This document shows positions 1 through 7,384 of a stretch of 64,000 bases of DNA, piece after piece. This DNA comes from Catenulispora sp. EB89 (GTDB lineage Bacteria > Actinomycetota > Actinomycetes > Streptomycetales > Catenulisporaceae): NCBI RefSeq assembly GCF_041261445.1, contig NZ_JBGCCU010000001.1:372001-436000 (forward strand), in the 5' to 3' direction. The notes below the pieces were generated by a model, which saw nothing but the letters and a program-made list of their open reading frames with translations, was not told where the DNA came from and did no database searches. The position numbers were made by a program, and so were the translations under genes. Each line of letters opens with the position of its first letter. Positions within the stretch are counted from its first letter, which is position 1.

Positions 1-191
1 GTGTTCTTGACGGTGTCGTAGGAGGCGCGCCAGGGGGAGTTCGCCCACAGCAGCCCGACGATGGCGAAGACGATGAGCAGTGCGCCGCCGACGGTCTCGG
101 TTCGCAGGACCGCCGCCACGTGCCTGCGCTCTATGCGCTTCAAGCGCGCAAAGGCCCGTATAGGTGCGGCGGGTCGTTCCGGGGGCGTCAT
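1..191 (-). CDS. nhaA: Na+/H+ antiporter NhaA, N-terminal part (runs off the left edge)
   Basis: Only the first 63 codons lie in the window, read on the minus strand from an ATG at 191. The N-terminus is basic and is followed by RTETVGGALLIVFAIVGLLW and then ANSPW, the characteristic first transmembrane region of NhaA. NhaA is an inner-membrane antiporter that exchanges sodium for protons in pH and salt homeostasis. A GAGG Shine-Dalgarno lies 8-10 nt upstream. An overlapping ATG at 204 is in another frame. The gene follows acs on the same strand after about 230 bp. The family call is firm from this short stretch; intactness cannot be judged. Confidence 0.85.
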   Translation of the reverse strand, partial: MTPPERPAAPIRAFARLKRIERRHVAAVLRTETVGGALLIVFAIVGLLWANSPWRASYDTVKN

Positions 192-419
192 CAGGCGTCC
201 TCATGGCTCGGGGGTCGGCGTCGGACGGGTGGTGATCAACGGACCACTACCCATGCCGACCAGACTTCCCGGCGCTCCTAGGCTGTTCAGGCTACCGGAG
301 TGTGAGGAAGCCGTGTGCGACCGTCCGGCTCCTGAGAACGCGGAACCGCCGGGTGCACGGGCCCTGAGGCCAACACACCCGGCGGTCAGTAGCGCGCCCG
401 CGGACGGGAACGGACTGGA

Positions 420-2375
420 TCAGTCCTCGGTCGCGTGCGGCAGCTTCGCCTTGATCAGGTCCATGACGGTGGAGTCGGCCAGCGTCGTGGTGTCGCCGAC
501 CGCGCGGTCCTCGGCGACGTCCTTCAGCAGGCGGCGCATGATCTTGCCGGAGCGGGTCTTGGGCAGCTCGGCCACGATCTGGATCTGCTTGGGCTTGGCG
601 ATCGGGCCGATCTCCTTGGAGACGTGGGCCTTCAGCGCCGCGTCCAGGTCAGCGGTCTCCTCCTCGCCGGCGCGCAGGATGACGAAGGCGACGATGCGCT
701 GTCCGGTGGTCTCGTCCTTGGCGCCGACCACCGCGGCCTCGGCGACCGCAGGGTAGGAGACCAGGGCCGACTCCACCTCGGTGGTGGAGATGTTGTGGCC
801 GGAGACGAGCATGATGTCGTCGACGCGGCCCAGCAGCCACAGGTCGCCGTCCTCGTCCTTCTTGGCGCCGTCGCCGGCGAAGTAGTACCCCTGCTCGGCG
901 AACCGCGCCCAGTAGGTGTCGACGAAGCGCTGCTGGTCGCCCCAGATGCCGCGGGCCATGGAGGGCCAGGGCTGGTCCAGGACCAGCAGGCCGCCGTGGC
1001 CGTTCTCGACGATGGTGCCGTCCTTGTCGACGACGTTCGCCGAGATGCCCGGCAGCGGCCGCATGGCCGAGCCCGGCTTGGCCTCGGTGACGCCCGGCAG
1101 CGGGGAGATCATGATCGCCCCGGTCTCGGTCTGCCACCAGGTGTCCACCACCGGCGTCCGGCCCCCGCCGATGTTCTCGCGGTACCAGATCCACGCCTCC
1201 GGGTTGATCGGCTCACCCACCGAACCCAACAGCCGCAGGGAACTGAGGTCGAACTTCGCCGGGATGTCGTCGCCCCACTTGGCGAACATGCGGATCGCGG
1301 TGGGCGCGGTGTAGAGAAGCGTGACCTTGTACTTCTGCACGATCTCCCAGAAGCGGCCCTGGTGCGGGGTGTCGGGGGTGCCCTCGTACATCACCTCTGT
1401 AGCGCCGTTGGAGAGCGGCCCATAGACGATGTAGGAGTGTCCGGTAACCCAGCCGACGTCAGCCGTGCACCAGTAGACGTCCGTCTCCGGCTTCAGGTCG
1501 AACACCGCGTGATGGGTGTACGAAGCCTGCGTCAGGTAGCCGCCGGTGGTGTGCAGGATCCCCTTGGGCTTACCCGTGGTGCCGGACGTGTAGAGGATGA
1601 ACAGCGGATTCTCGCTGTCGAACGCCTCCGGGGTGTGCTCGGTGCTCGCGGCACCGACGGTGTCGTGCCACCAGACGTCCTTGTCGCCCCACGCGACGTC
1701 CGCGCCGGTGCGCTTGACGACGAGCACGTGCTCGATGGTCTCCGCGCCCGCGGCGGCCTCGTCGGCGTTCGCCTTGAGGTTCACGGTGCCGCCGCGGCGG
1801 TGGTAGCCGTCCGCGGTGATGAGCAGCTTGGCGCCGGCGTCCTCGATGCGCGCGCGGAGCGCGTCGGGGGAGAACGCCGCGAACACCACGGAGTGCACCG
1901 CACCGATGCGCGCACAGGCGAGCATCGCTACAGCGGTCTCCGGGATCATCGGCATGTAGATCGCGACCCGGTCGCCCTGGCGCACCCCGAGCTCGGTCAG
2001 GGCGTTGGCGGCCTTGGAGACCTCGTCCTTGAGCTCGGCATAGGTGATGGCGCGGGAGTCGCCGGGCTCCCCCTCGAAGTGGATCGCGACACGGTCGCCG
2101 TTGCCGGCTTCGACGTGCCGGTCCACGCAGTTGTAGGCGACGTTGAGCTTCCCGCCGACGAACCACTTCGCCACCGGCTTGCCCGACCAGTCCAGCACCT
2201 CGCTCCAGGGGGCGCCCCAGGACAGGCGCTGGGCCTGCGTCTCCCAGAACGCCAGCCGGTCCGTCTCGGCCGCCGCGTACGCGTCGGCCTTGACGTTCGC
2301 GGCGGCGGCGAAGTCCGCGGGCGGCGCGAACCGGCGGTCCTCACGGAGCAAATTGGAAAGGGCCTCGTTCGACAC
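420..2375 (-). CDS. acs: acetyl-CoA synthetase (acetate--CoA ligase)
   Basis: AMP-forming acetyl-CoA synthetase, which activates acetate with ATP and CoA in the cytoplasm. It is 651 residues, the usual length. It has the N-terminal ACAS domain, the adenylate-forming P-loop YTSGTTGKPKG (about residue 263), DTWWQTETG, and near the C-terminus PKTRSGKIMRR, whose lysine is the residue silenced by acetylation in this family. The start is GTG at 2375 with GAGGAG 7-12 nt upstream. A CATAAT -10-like box and a Crp-type palindrome (2398-2413) lie just upstream, so control by carbon status is likely. A very long antisense reading frame covers the gene and is a GC-rich shadow. Confidence 0.97.
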   Translation of the reverse strand: MSNEALSNLLREDRRFAPPADFAAAANVKADAYAAAETDRLAFWETQAQRLSWGAPWSEVLDWSGKPVAKWFVGGKLNVAYNCVDRHVEAGNGDRVAIHFEGEPGDSRAITYAELKDEVSKAANALTELGVRQGDRVAIYMPMIPETAVAMLACARIGAVHSVVFAAFSPDALRARIEDAGAKLLITADGYHRRGGTVNLKANADEAAAGAETIEHVLVVKRTGADVAWGDKDVWWHDTVGAASTEHTPEAFDSENPLFILYTSGTTGKPKGILHTTGGYLTQASYTHHAVFDLKPETDVYWCTADVGWVTGHSYIVYGPLSNGATEVMYEGTPDTPHQGRFWEIVQKYKVTLLYTAPTAIRMFAKWGDDIPAKFDLSSLRLLGSVGEPINPEAWIWYRENIGGGRTPVVDTWWQTETGAIMISPLPGVTEAKPGSAMRPLPGISANVVDKDGTIVENGHGGLLVLDQPWPSMARGIWGDQQRFVDTYWARFAEQGYYFAGDGAKKDEDGDLWLLGRVDDIMLVSGHNISTTEVESALVSYPAVAEAAVVGAKDETTGQRIVAFVILRAGEEETADLDAALKAHVSKEIGPIAKPKQIQIVAELPKTRSGKIMRRLLKDVAEDRAVGDTTTLADSTVMDLIKAKLPHATED

Positions 2376-2397
2376 CGTCTCTCCTCGTTCGATGCAT

Positions 2398-2413
2398 TAT
2401 GACAGTGGTCACA
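2398..2413. promoter_or_regulatory. Crp/GlxR-like operator in the acs promoter
   Basis: The plus strand reads TATGACAGTGGTCACA; on the acs strand this is TGTGA-N6-TCATA, 9 of 10 conserved positions of the Crp consensus TGTGA-N6-TCACA. It overlaps the CATAAT -10-like box about 25 nt before the acs start, a position that suggests repression, as reported for GlxR in corynebacteria. Occupancy is inferred. Confidence 0.55.
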
Positions 2414-2500
2414 CTTTATCCAGGCAGTAGCACACCAAGGGACGGCCCGGAACACAAGGGTTTCGGCCCGATTGGTATAGACCTTTTACCTGGAGACACG

Positions 2501-2540
2501 GCACGCCGCCCACCAGGACCCGATTCGGCGGGCGGCGTGC
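2501..2540 (-). terminator. hairpin terminator downstream of the LytTR regulator
   Basis: A 14-bp inverted repeat (GCACGCCGCCCACC at 2501-2514 against GGCGGGCGGCGTGC at 2527-2540, one mismatched pair) with a 12-nt loop. It sits between the end of the response regulator gene (2624) and the acs promoter. No U-tract follows, which is common for actinobacterial terminators. Confidence 0.6.
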
Positions 2541-2623
2541 TCACGGTGCCGCGTGATGATCAACGAGTGATGGACGGCTGATCACCGCGTCAGCGGCGGA
2601 AGCTTAGCGCCGGGGCCGCGCGG

Positions 2624-3358
2624 TCAGCGGTGGCTGAGCCGTTCGCGCACTTCACGGGTGTGCCGGCGGGCCACGGGGATGGACGTCCCGCTGACGATGA
2701 CGGTCAGGTGGCCGCTCTCCCACCGGGTCTCGGAGACGGCGTCCACGCGGACCAGGAAGCGGCGGTGGGTGCGGGCGAAGCCGGCGCCGGACCAGTGCTC
2801 CTCCAGGACCGCCAGGGGGATGCGGACCAGGTGGCTGCTCTTGGTCGTGTACAGGCGCACGTAGTCGCCCTGGGCTTCCGCGTAGGAGACGTCCTGGCGC
2901 GGGACGAAGCGCGTGACGCCGGCCAACTCCACAGGGATGACGTCGTAGGGACCCGGTTCCGGGGCCCTACGCGGTGCGGACGCCGGTGCCATCCGGCGGA
3001 GGGCTTCGGCGAGGCGTTCTGCCCGGACCGGCTTGAGGAGGTAGTCGGAGGCGTGCAGGTCGAACGCCTCTAGAGCGAACTCTTCATGTGCGGTCACGAA
3101 GACGATCTGCGGAGGCGTGGCGAACTGGTTGAGGAGTGCCGCTATCTCCAGACCGTCCAGGCCTGGCATACGGATGTCGAGGAACAGTGCGTCCACTGGA
3201 GAGTTCTTCAGAACTCTCAACGCCTCTTCTCCGTCGTTGGCGGTCCGTACGGAGGAGACGCGGGGGTCGCGGGACAGGAGGTAGGCGAGTTCGGCGACGG
3301 CCGGGGGCTCGTCGTCGACCACGAGCACGCGCAGGCCGGTCGGCGTCGCGATGGTCAT
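2624..3358 (-). CDS. LytTR-family response regulator
   Basis: A 244-residue two-component regulator. Residues 9-125 form a receiver domain (VLVVDDEPP; phosphoacceptor Asp61 in LFLDIRMPG; switch Thr in FVTAHEE; Lys in LLKPVRAE). A linker leads to a C-terminal LytTR DNA-binding domain (about 140-244: QGDYVRLYTTKSSHLVR, THRRFLVRVDAV, VARRHTREVRERL). The start is ATG 3358; the reading frame is open further upstream, but that part overlaps the kinase gene and is Arg-rich shadow sequence. It follows the histidine kinase by 14 bp, so the two form one operon. Targets are unknown; the family usually controls cell-envelope, transport or starvation functions. Confidence 0.93.
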   Translation of the reverse strand: MTIATPTGLRVLVVDDEPPAVAELAYLLSRDPRVSSVRTANDGEEALRVLKNSPVDALFLDIRMPGLDGLEIAALLNQFATPPQIVFVTAHEEFALEAFDLHASDYLLKPVRAERLAEALRRMAPASAPRRAPEPGPYDVIPVELAGVTRFVPRQDVSYAEAQGDYVRLYTTKSSHLVRIPLAVLEEHWSGAGFARTHRRFLVRVDAVSETRWESGHLTVIVSGTSIPVARRHTREVRERLSHR

Positions 3359-3372
3359 GCGGTCTGTCGTCC

Positions 3373-4572
3373 CTACTTCTTGGGGATCCGGATCACCACG
3401 GTGGTACCCGCTCCGGGCTCGGACTCGATCGCCAGGCCGTAGGCGGTTCCGTAGACCGCGCGCAGCCGCTCGTGGACGTTGGACAGGCCGACCGAGGTGC
3501 GCGTGCCGGGCTCGGCCGGCGCGAGGGCTTCGCGCAGCACGTCCGGGGTGATGCCGACGCCGTCGTCCGCGACCGTGATGCGGTAGTGGTGCCGGGTCGG
3601 TTCGGCGGTGATCGTGACGTGGCCGGGGCCTGGCTTGCCTTCCAGGCCGTGCCTTACCGCGTTCTCCACTATGGGCTGAACGCATAGGAAGGGAACTTCC
3701 ACAGGAAGCACCTCGGGGGCGATCCGCAGACTCACCTGGAGGCGTTCTCCGAAGCGGGCACGTTCCAGCAACAGGTAGCGGTCCACGCAGCGCAGTTCCT
3801 CGGCGAGCGTCGTGAACTCGCCGTGGGCGCGGAACGAGTAGCGGGTGAAGTCCGCGAACTCCAGGAGGAGCTCTCTGGCGCGCTCTGGGTCGGTGCGCGT
3901 AAAAGAGGCGATGGCCGTCAGGGAGTTGTAGATGAAGTGCGGAGAGATCTGCGCACGCAACGCCCTGAGTTCGGTCTCCATCAGGCGGGTCCGCGACCGG
4001 TCGAGTTCGGCCAGCTCGATCTGCGTGGCGACCCAGTACGCGACCTCGCCGACGGCCCGCACCAGGGCCACTGAGGTGTTGGAGCTGTAGACGGACAGGG
4101 TCCCGATCGCGGTACTGCTGCCGTCGCGCAGCCCCCCGATGCTGCTCGGCGGGATGATCGGGGCGACGACCGCGTGGCGGATCACGCAGGAGTCGCTGCC
4201 GCAGTGCACTTCCTCGGGGCCGAGGACACGGACGGTCCCGGACTTGAGAGCCTCTGTAGAGAGCTCATAGGAGTCCTGAGAGTGCCGGTGCTGTCCGGCG
4301 CCGTCCCACGTGAGGGTGCGCTCGGTGTCGTTGAACGCCAGCGCCGCGGTGCCGAGGAGCGGCCGCAGATGCCGTGCGGCGCGGCGGGTGGAGTCCGGGG
4401 TCAGGCCGACCCGGAGCGGGGGGCCGGCCAGGGCGACGGCGTGCATGGCGGCGTAGGCGGCGCGCTCGGCGGACGTCCCGGCCAGGCGGTGCCGCTGGAC
4501 GGCACGGGACACCGCGACCGCCGGGGCGACGAGCGCGGCCACGATGCCGACGGTGGCGGGGTTGGATGCCAC
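3373..4572 (-). CDS. LytS/YehU-type sensor histidine kinase
   Basis: A 399-residue kinase, partner of the LytTR regulator. It starts with a single probable membrane helix (about residues 8-22), then a GAF-like sensor region (60-190), a His_kinase domain with phosphoacceptor His212 in ALRAQISPHFIYNSL, and an ATPase domain with the N-box IVENAVRHGLEG and G-box ADDGVGITPD. The GAF-like region holds a CGSDSC pair of cysteines (124 and 129), a possible redox or metal sensor (inference). The best start is GTG 4572; the frame is open for another 221 codons but that part is antisense to the TetR gene. It is divergent from tetR. Confidence 0.9.
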   Translation of the reverse strand: MASNPATVGIVAALVAPAVAVSRAVQRHRLAGTSAERAAYAAMHAVALAGPPLRVGLTPDSTRRAARHLRPLLGTAALAFNDTERTLTWDGAGQHRHSQDSYELSTEALKSGTVRVLGPEEVHCGSDSCVIRHAVVAPIIPPSSIGGLRDGSSTAIGTLSVYSSNTSVALVRAVGEVAYWVATQIELAELDRSRTRLMETELRALRAQISPHFIYNSLTAIASFTRTDPERARELLLEFADFTRYSFRAHGEFTTLAEELRCVDRYLLLERARFGERLQVSLRIAPEVLPVEVPFLCVQPIVENAVRHGLEGKPGPGHVTITAEPTRHHYRITVADDGVGITPDVLREALAPAEPGTRTSVGLSNVHERLRAVYGTAYGLAIESEPGAGTTVVIRIPKK

Positions 4573-4699
4573 ATGTCCCAGTCTGGTGCGGTCGGGGTGC
4601 GAAGTCGAGTGTGTCGGTGGCCTGATGTCGGCGAAGTGCGGGACGTGGCGACCGTGCCGGTCGCGCCCGATTCTCGTCTCGGTCGTGTCTGGGTCGCCT

Positions 4700-4717
4700 A
4701 CTCCGAACGGTCGTGCT
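4700..4717. promoter_or_regulatory. TetR operator overlapping the tetR promoter
   Basis: An 18-bp element matching 15 of 18 positions of the perfect palindrome inside the next gene (5355-5372, opposite orientation), with 14 identical bases in a row (CGAACGGTCGTGCT). It abuts the -10 box of tetR, as expected for autorepression. Confidence 0.6.
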
Positions 4718-4722
4718 ATTTT
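4717..4722 (+). promoter_or_regulatory. -10 box of leaderless tetR
   Basis: TATTTT, 6 nt before the GTG start at 4729 and with no Shine-Dalgarno between, so transcription probably begins at the start codon. Confidence 0.5.
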
Positions 4723-4728
4723 TGTCTT

Positions 4729-5310
4729 GTGAGCAAGGGCGAGGAGACCCGCAGGCAGGTGCTGGAAGCGGCCGTCGAGGTCGCGGCCTCCAGCGGGCTG
4801 GCCTCGCTCACCATCGGCTCGTTGGCCGAGCGGACCGGGATGTCCAAGAGCGGCCTGTTCGCGCACTTCAAGTCCAAGGAGGCGCTCCAGGTCCAGGTCC
4901 TGGAGTTCGCCAGCGAGGCGTTCGTCCAGGACGTCGTCCGGCCGGCGCTGTCCGCCCCGCGCGGCGAGAAGCGGATCACGACGCTTTTCGAGAGCTGGCT
5001 GGCGGTGTCGCGCGACGGCACCGCGGAGTGCCTGTTCGTCTCCGCGGCCTGGGAGTACGACGACCAGCCGGGTCCGGTGCGGGACCGCCTGGTCCGCATG
5101 CACCTGGACTTCAGCGACTCGGTGGCGCAGATGTTCCGGACCGGGATCGCCGAGGGCTTCTTCGCCGCCGACGCCGATCCGGAGCAGTTCGCCCACGACC
5201 TGCACGGGATCATGCTCATCTACTTTCAGGCGCACCGGCTGCTCGGTGACGCCAGGGCCGAGGAGCGGGCGCGCCGCGCGTTCTCCCGACTGATCGAATC
5301 CAACCGCTAG
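4729..5310 (+). CDS. TetR/AcrR-family transcriptional regulator
   Basis: A 193-residue regulator. The N-terminal helix-turn-helix is clear (residues 2-48: KGEETRRQVLEAAVEVAA, LTIGSLAERTGMSKSGLFAH, FKSKEALQ); the C-terminal part is a ligand-binding domain with WEYDDQPGPVRDRL. The start chosen is GTG 4729, which places a TATTTT -10 box 6 nt upstream (leaderless); the frame is open further upstream without a plausible start. The gene is 14 bp upstream of an alpha/beta hydrolase on the same strand. A matching operator lies in its own promoter and another inside the hydrolase gene, so it most likely represses both. Confidence 0.92.
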   Translation: MSKGEETRRQVLEAAVEVAASSGLASLTIGSLAERTGMSKSGLFAHFKSKEALQVQVLEFASEAFVQDVVRPALSAPRGEKRITTLFESWLAVSRDGTAECLFVSAAWEYDDQPGPVRDRLVRMHLDFSDSVAQMFRTGIAEGFFAADADPEQFAHDLHGIMLIYFQAHRLLGDARAEERARRAFSRLIESNR

Positions 5311-5324
5311 AGGGGGTCATCCAC

Positions 5325-6251
5325 ATGACCGCGTCATCGTCGTCGCGTAAAAAAAGCACGACCGTTCGTGCTAAAAAGGCGCTGGGGGTCGGCGCTTTGC
5401 GGACCGCGTTCGGGGTGCTGGAGGTCGTCGCGCCGGGGCCCGGCGCGCGCTGGGCCGAACGGATCTGGCTGAGCGTGCCCAAACGGCCCTGGCGGCCGAA
5501 GACGCCGATCGCGGTGTCCGCCGGCGAGCCGTTCACGATGACCGTGCGGCGCAGCACTGTGCGCGGAACGGTGTGGGGCACGGAAGGGCCGGTCGTCTAT
5601 CTCGTCCATGGCTGGGGCGGAGTGGCCGAACAGCTCGACGCCTTCGTGGAGCCGCTTCTGGCCGCAGGATGCCGGGTCGTGTCCTTTGACGCGCCTGGCC
5701 ACGGCAGGTCTACGCAGAGCCTCGCAGGACCGGGGCGCTCTACGCTTCCGGAGTTCTCAGAGAGCTTGTCCACAGCTGTGGACCGCTTTGGAGAAGCGCA
5801 TGCGGTGATCGCGCACTCCTTCGGCGCTGCCGCCGTCGTGCTGTCGGCGCTCGACGGCCTCCCTATGGGGAGGCTCGCTGTAGTCGCGCCGATGAGCGAC
5901 CCGATCGGGTTCTCCTATGAGTTCGCCAAGATGCTCGGCTTCAGAGAACGGATACGCGGGGGCTTCCTCAGGGTTCTGGAGAAGCGCGTGGGGACGCCCA
6001 TGGACAGGTTCGACATCCCGCAGCGGATGCGTTCCGAGGACCTGACGGACCTGCCGCCGTTGTTGATCGTCCACGATCTCGGCGACCGCGAGGTCCCGGT
6101 GGCCAACGGCGACCGCCTGGCGCGGCTGTGGCCCGGAGCGGAGCTCGACACCTGGACCAGCCTCGGCCATTTCCGGATCCTGACGGACCCGGACGTCGTG
6201 CGGAAGGTGACTGCGTTCAGCTCTGTGCCGCGAACGCTTCCGGTCCCATGA
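5325..6251 (+). CDS. alpha/beta hydrolase
   Basis: A 308-residue alpha/beta hydrolase-fold enzyme. Visible are the oxyanion-hole motif HGWGG (about residue 93), the nucleophile elbow AHSFGAAA (Ser about 165), the acid region LLIVHDLGDREVPV and catalytic His in SLGHFRILTD. Substrate unknown; esterase or lipase-like activity is the family expectation. The N-terminus is basic (SSSSRKKSTTVRAKK) with no signal peptide. An AGAGGGGG ribosome site precedes ATG 5325. The gene follows tetR by 14 bp. An A-rich segment with a perfect 18-bp palindrome lies inside codons 11-16. The 3' end overlaps the convergent ATPase gene by 35 bp. Confidence 0.88.
   Translation: MTASSSSRKKSTTVRAKKALGVGALRTAFGVLEVVAPGPGARWAERIWLSVPKRPWRPKTPIAVSAGEPFTMTVRRSTVRGTVWGTEGPVVYLVHGWGGVAEQLDAFVEPLLAAGCRVVSFDAPGHGRSTQSLAGPGRSTLPEFSESLSTAVDRFGEAHAVIAHSFGAAAVVLSALDGLPMGRLAVVAPMSDPIGFSYEFAKMLGFRERIRGGFLRVLEKRVGTPMDRFDIPQRMRSEDLTDLPPLLIVHDLGDREVPVANGDRLARLWPGAELDTWTSLGHFRILTDPDVVRKVTAFSSVPRTLPVP
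5355..5372. promoter_or_regulatory. intragenic TetR operator (perfect palindrome)
   Basis: AGCACGACCGTTCGTGCT: two perfect 7-bp arms and a 4-bp centre, flanked on both sides by runs of A, which is striking in this GC-rich DNA. It falls within codons 11-16 of the hydrolase and matches the tetR promoter element. It could act as a roadblock operator, or as an mRNA hairpin near the start codon. Confidence 0.6.
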
Positions 6252-7194
6252 CGAAGTCCGGGTCGACCTGCGCGCCGAGGTCCACGCCGGTCGCGCGGTC
6301 GCCCCAGGCCTGAGCGTTCTTCAGATGGAAGTGGACCGCCTGCCGGGTGAACTTGGCCCAGTCCTGCGGGACGGAGTCCACTTCCAGCTGGAGGCGGGCC
6401 AGAGCGGTGCGGTTGGCCGGCTCCAGCGTGTCGAAGCCCTTGTCCCGGCCCTGCTCCTGCGCGCGGACGTAGTGCGAGGCACCGAGGCAGGCCACGAGGT
6501 CGGCTCCGGTGTTCTCGCGCAGGTAGGCGATGTCGTCGGGGCCGGTGACCTTGTTGCCGACCACGCGGATGGTGACGTCGTACTCCTTCGCGTACTCCCG
6601 GTACTGCTGGTAGACGGAGACCGACTTGCGCGTCGGCTCCACCACCAGGCAGGTCAGGTCGAAGCGGGTGAACAGGCCGGAGGCGAAGGCGTCCGCCCCC
6701 GCGGTCATGTCCATCACCAGGTACTCGTCGGGCCCGTCGACCAGGTGGTTCAGGTAGAGCTCGGCGGCGCCGATCTTGGAGTGGTAGCAGGAGACGCCGA
6801 GGTCCTTGTCCTCGAAGCCGCCGGTCACCATCAGCCGGACGTTCTCCATCTCGCCGGTGAGCCGTGTCGCGCACAGGCTGTGGACGGCGTTCTCCTCCTC
6901 CAGCCGCACCAGGCGCGACCCGCGTCCCGGCGGCGTGGTCTTCACCATGGCCTCGGCGCCGGCGATCCGCGGGTTGTCGCCGCGCAGGTAGTCCTTGATC
7001 TCCGCCAGGTGTGCGGACATCGGGGTCAGCGCGGCGGCCTGGTCCTCCGGAAGGCCGAGCGCCACCCCGAGGTGCTGGTTGATGTCGGCGTCGACGGCGA
7101 CCACCGGGCGGCCGCCGGCCGCCAGGTGCCGGATCAGGAGGGCCGAGACCGTGGTCTTGCCGCTGCCGCCTTTGCCGACCAGGGCGATGCGCAT
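6217..7194 (-). CDS. CooC/MinD-like ATP-binding protein
   Basis: A 325-residue SIMIBI-class ATPase. The N-terminus has the deviant Walker A motif GKGGSGKTT (residues 7-15), then VVAVDADINQHLG, and a switch region DMTAGADAF. This resembles CooC-type metal-insertion ATPases and chromosomal ParA/MinD-like proteins. It is soluble, with no membrane-targeting C-terminal helix visible. ATG 7194 has AGGAGG upstream at ideal spacing. The upstream region shared with the divergent Fic-like gene holds a Zur-like palindrome at 7262-7276. No CO dehydrogenase or hydrogenase gene is nearby, so the client metalloenzyme is unknown. Confidence 0.8.
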   Translation of the reverse strand: MRIALVGKGGSGKTTVSALLIRHLAAGGRPVVAVDADINQHLGVALGLPEDQAAALTPMSAHLAEIKDYLRGDNPRIAGAEAMVKTTPPGRGSRLVRLEEENAVHSLCATRLTGEMENVRLMVTGGFEDKDLGVSCYHSKIGAAELYLNHLVDGPDEYLVMDMTAGADAFASGLFTRFDLTCLVVEPTRKSVSVYQQYREYAKEYDVTIRVVGNKVTGPDDIAYLRENTGADLVACLGASHYVRAQEQGRDKGFDTLEPANRTALARLQLEVDSVPQDWAKFTRQAVHFHLKNAQAWGDRATGVDLGAQVDPDFVMGPEAFAAQS

Positions 7195-7261
7195 GCCGGG
7201 ACCTCCTTGCGCCTGGGGGGCGGAGCACGTCGCGGGCCTCCGGGAGGAGGTCCGCGACTGA

Positions 7262-7276
7262 TGACAACCGTTTTCA
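7262..7276. promoter_or_regulatory. Zur-box-like palindrome
   Basis: TGACAACCGTTTTCA, a 7-1-7 inverted repeat with one mismatched pair, similar to the actinobacterial zinc-uptake-regulator box (TGAAAATNATTTTCA type). It lies 68 nt before the CooC-like ATPase start and 109 nt before the divergent Fic-like gene. Assignment to Zur is by resemblance only. Confidence 0.4.
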
Positions 7277-7371
7277 ATAAAACGGGTACGCGCCGAGTCT
7301 CGACGGCGCCGGCGCGGCGCGTCAACCATGCGTCCTCCGATCGGGTGGCGGCCCCACTACCCGCCGGTAGG

Positions 7372-7377
7372 TAAAGT
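7372..7377 (+). promoter_or_regulatory. -10 box of leaderless Fic-like gene
   Basis: TAAAGT, 7 nt before the ATG at 7385; no Shine-Dalgarno is present in between. Confidence 0.45.
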
Positions 7378-7384
7378 CCCGGGC

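Noticed and set aside
435-2402. 655-codon plus-strand frame opposite acs
   Set aside because: Antisense shadow of a GC-rich gene; composition is Arg/Gly/Val/Asp-rich with no motif, while acs on the other strand is complete.
3359-3685. 109-residue N-terminal extension of the LytTR regulator frame
   Set aside because: It overlaps the histidine kinase gene and is Arg/His/Pro-rich shadow sequence.
4573-5235. long N-terminal extension of the histidine kinase frame
   Set aside because: It is antisense to the TetR gene and lacks kinase or sensor features; GTG 4572 is the sensible start.
5766-5783. TTGTCCACA and a 16-bp palindrome (GTCCACAGCTGTGGAC) inside the hydrolase
   Set aside because: Looks like two inverted DnaA boxes, but it lies in the coding sequence encoding an ordinary peptide; a single pair in a gene is weak evidence.
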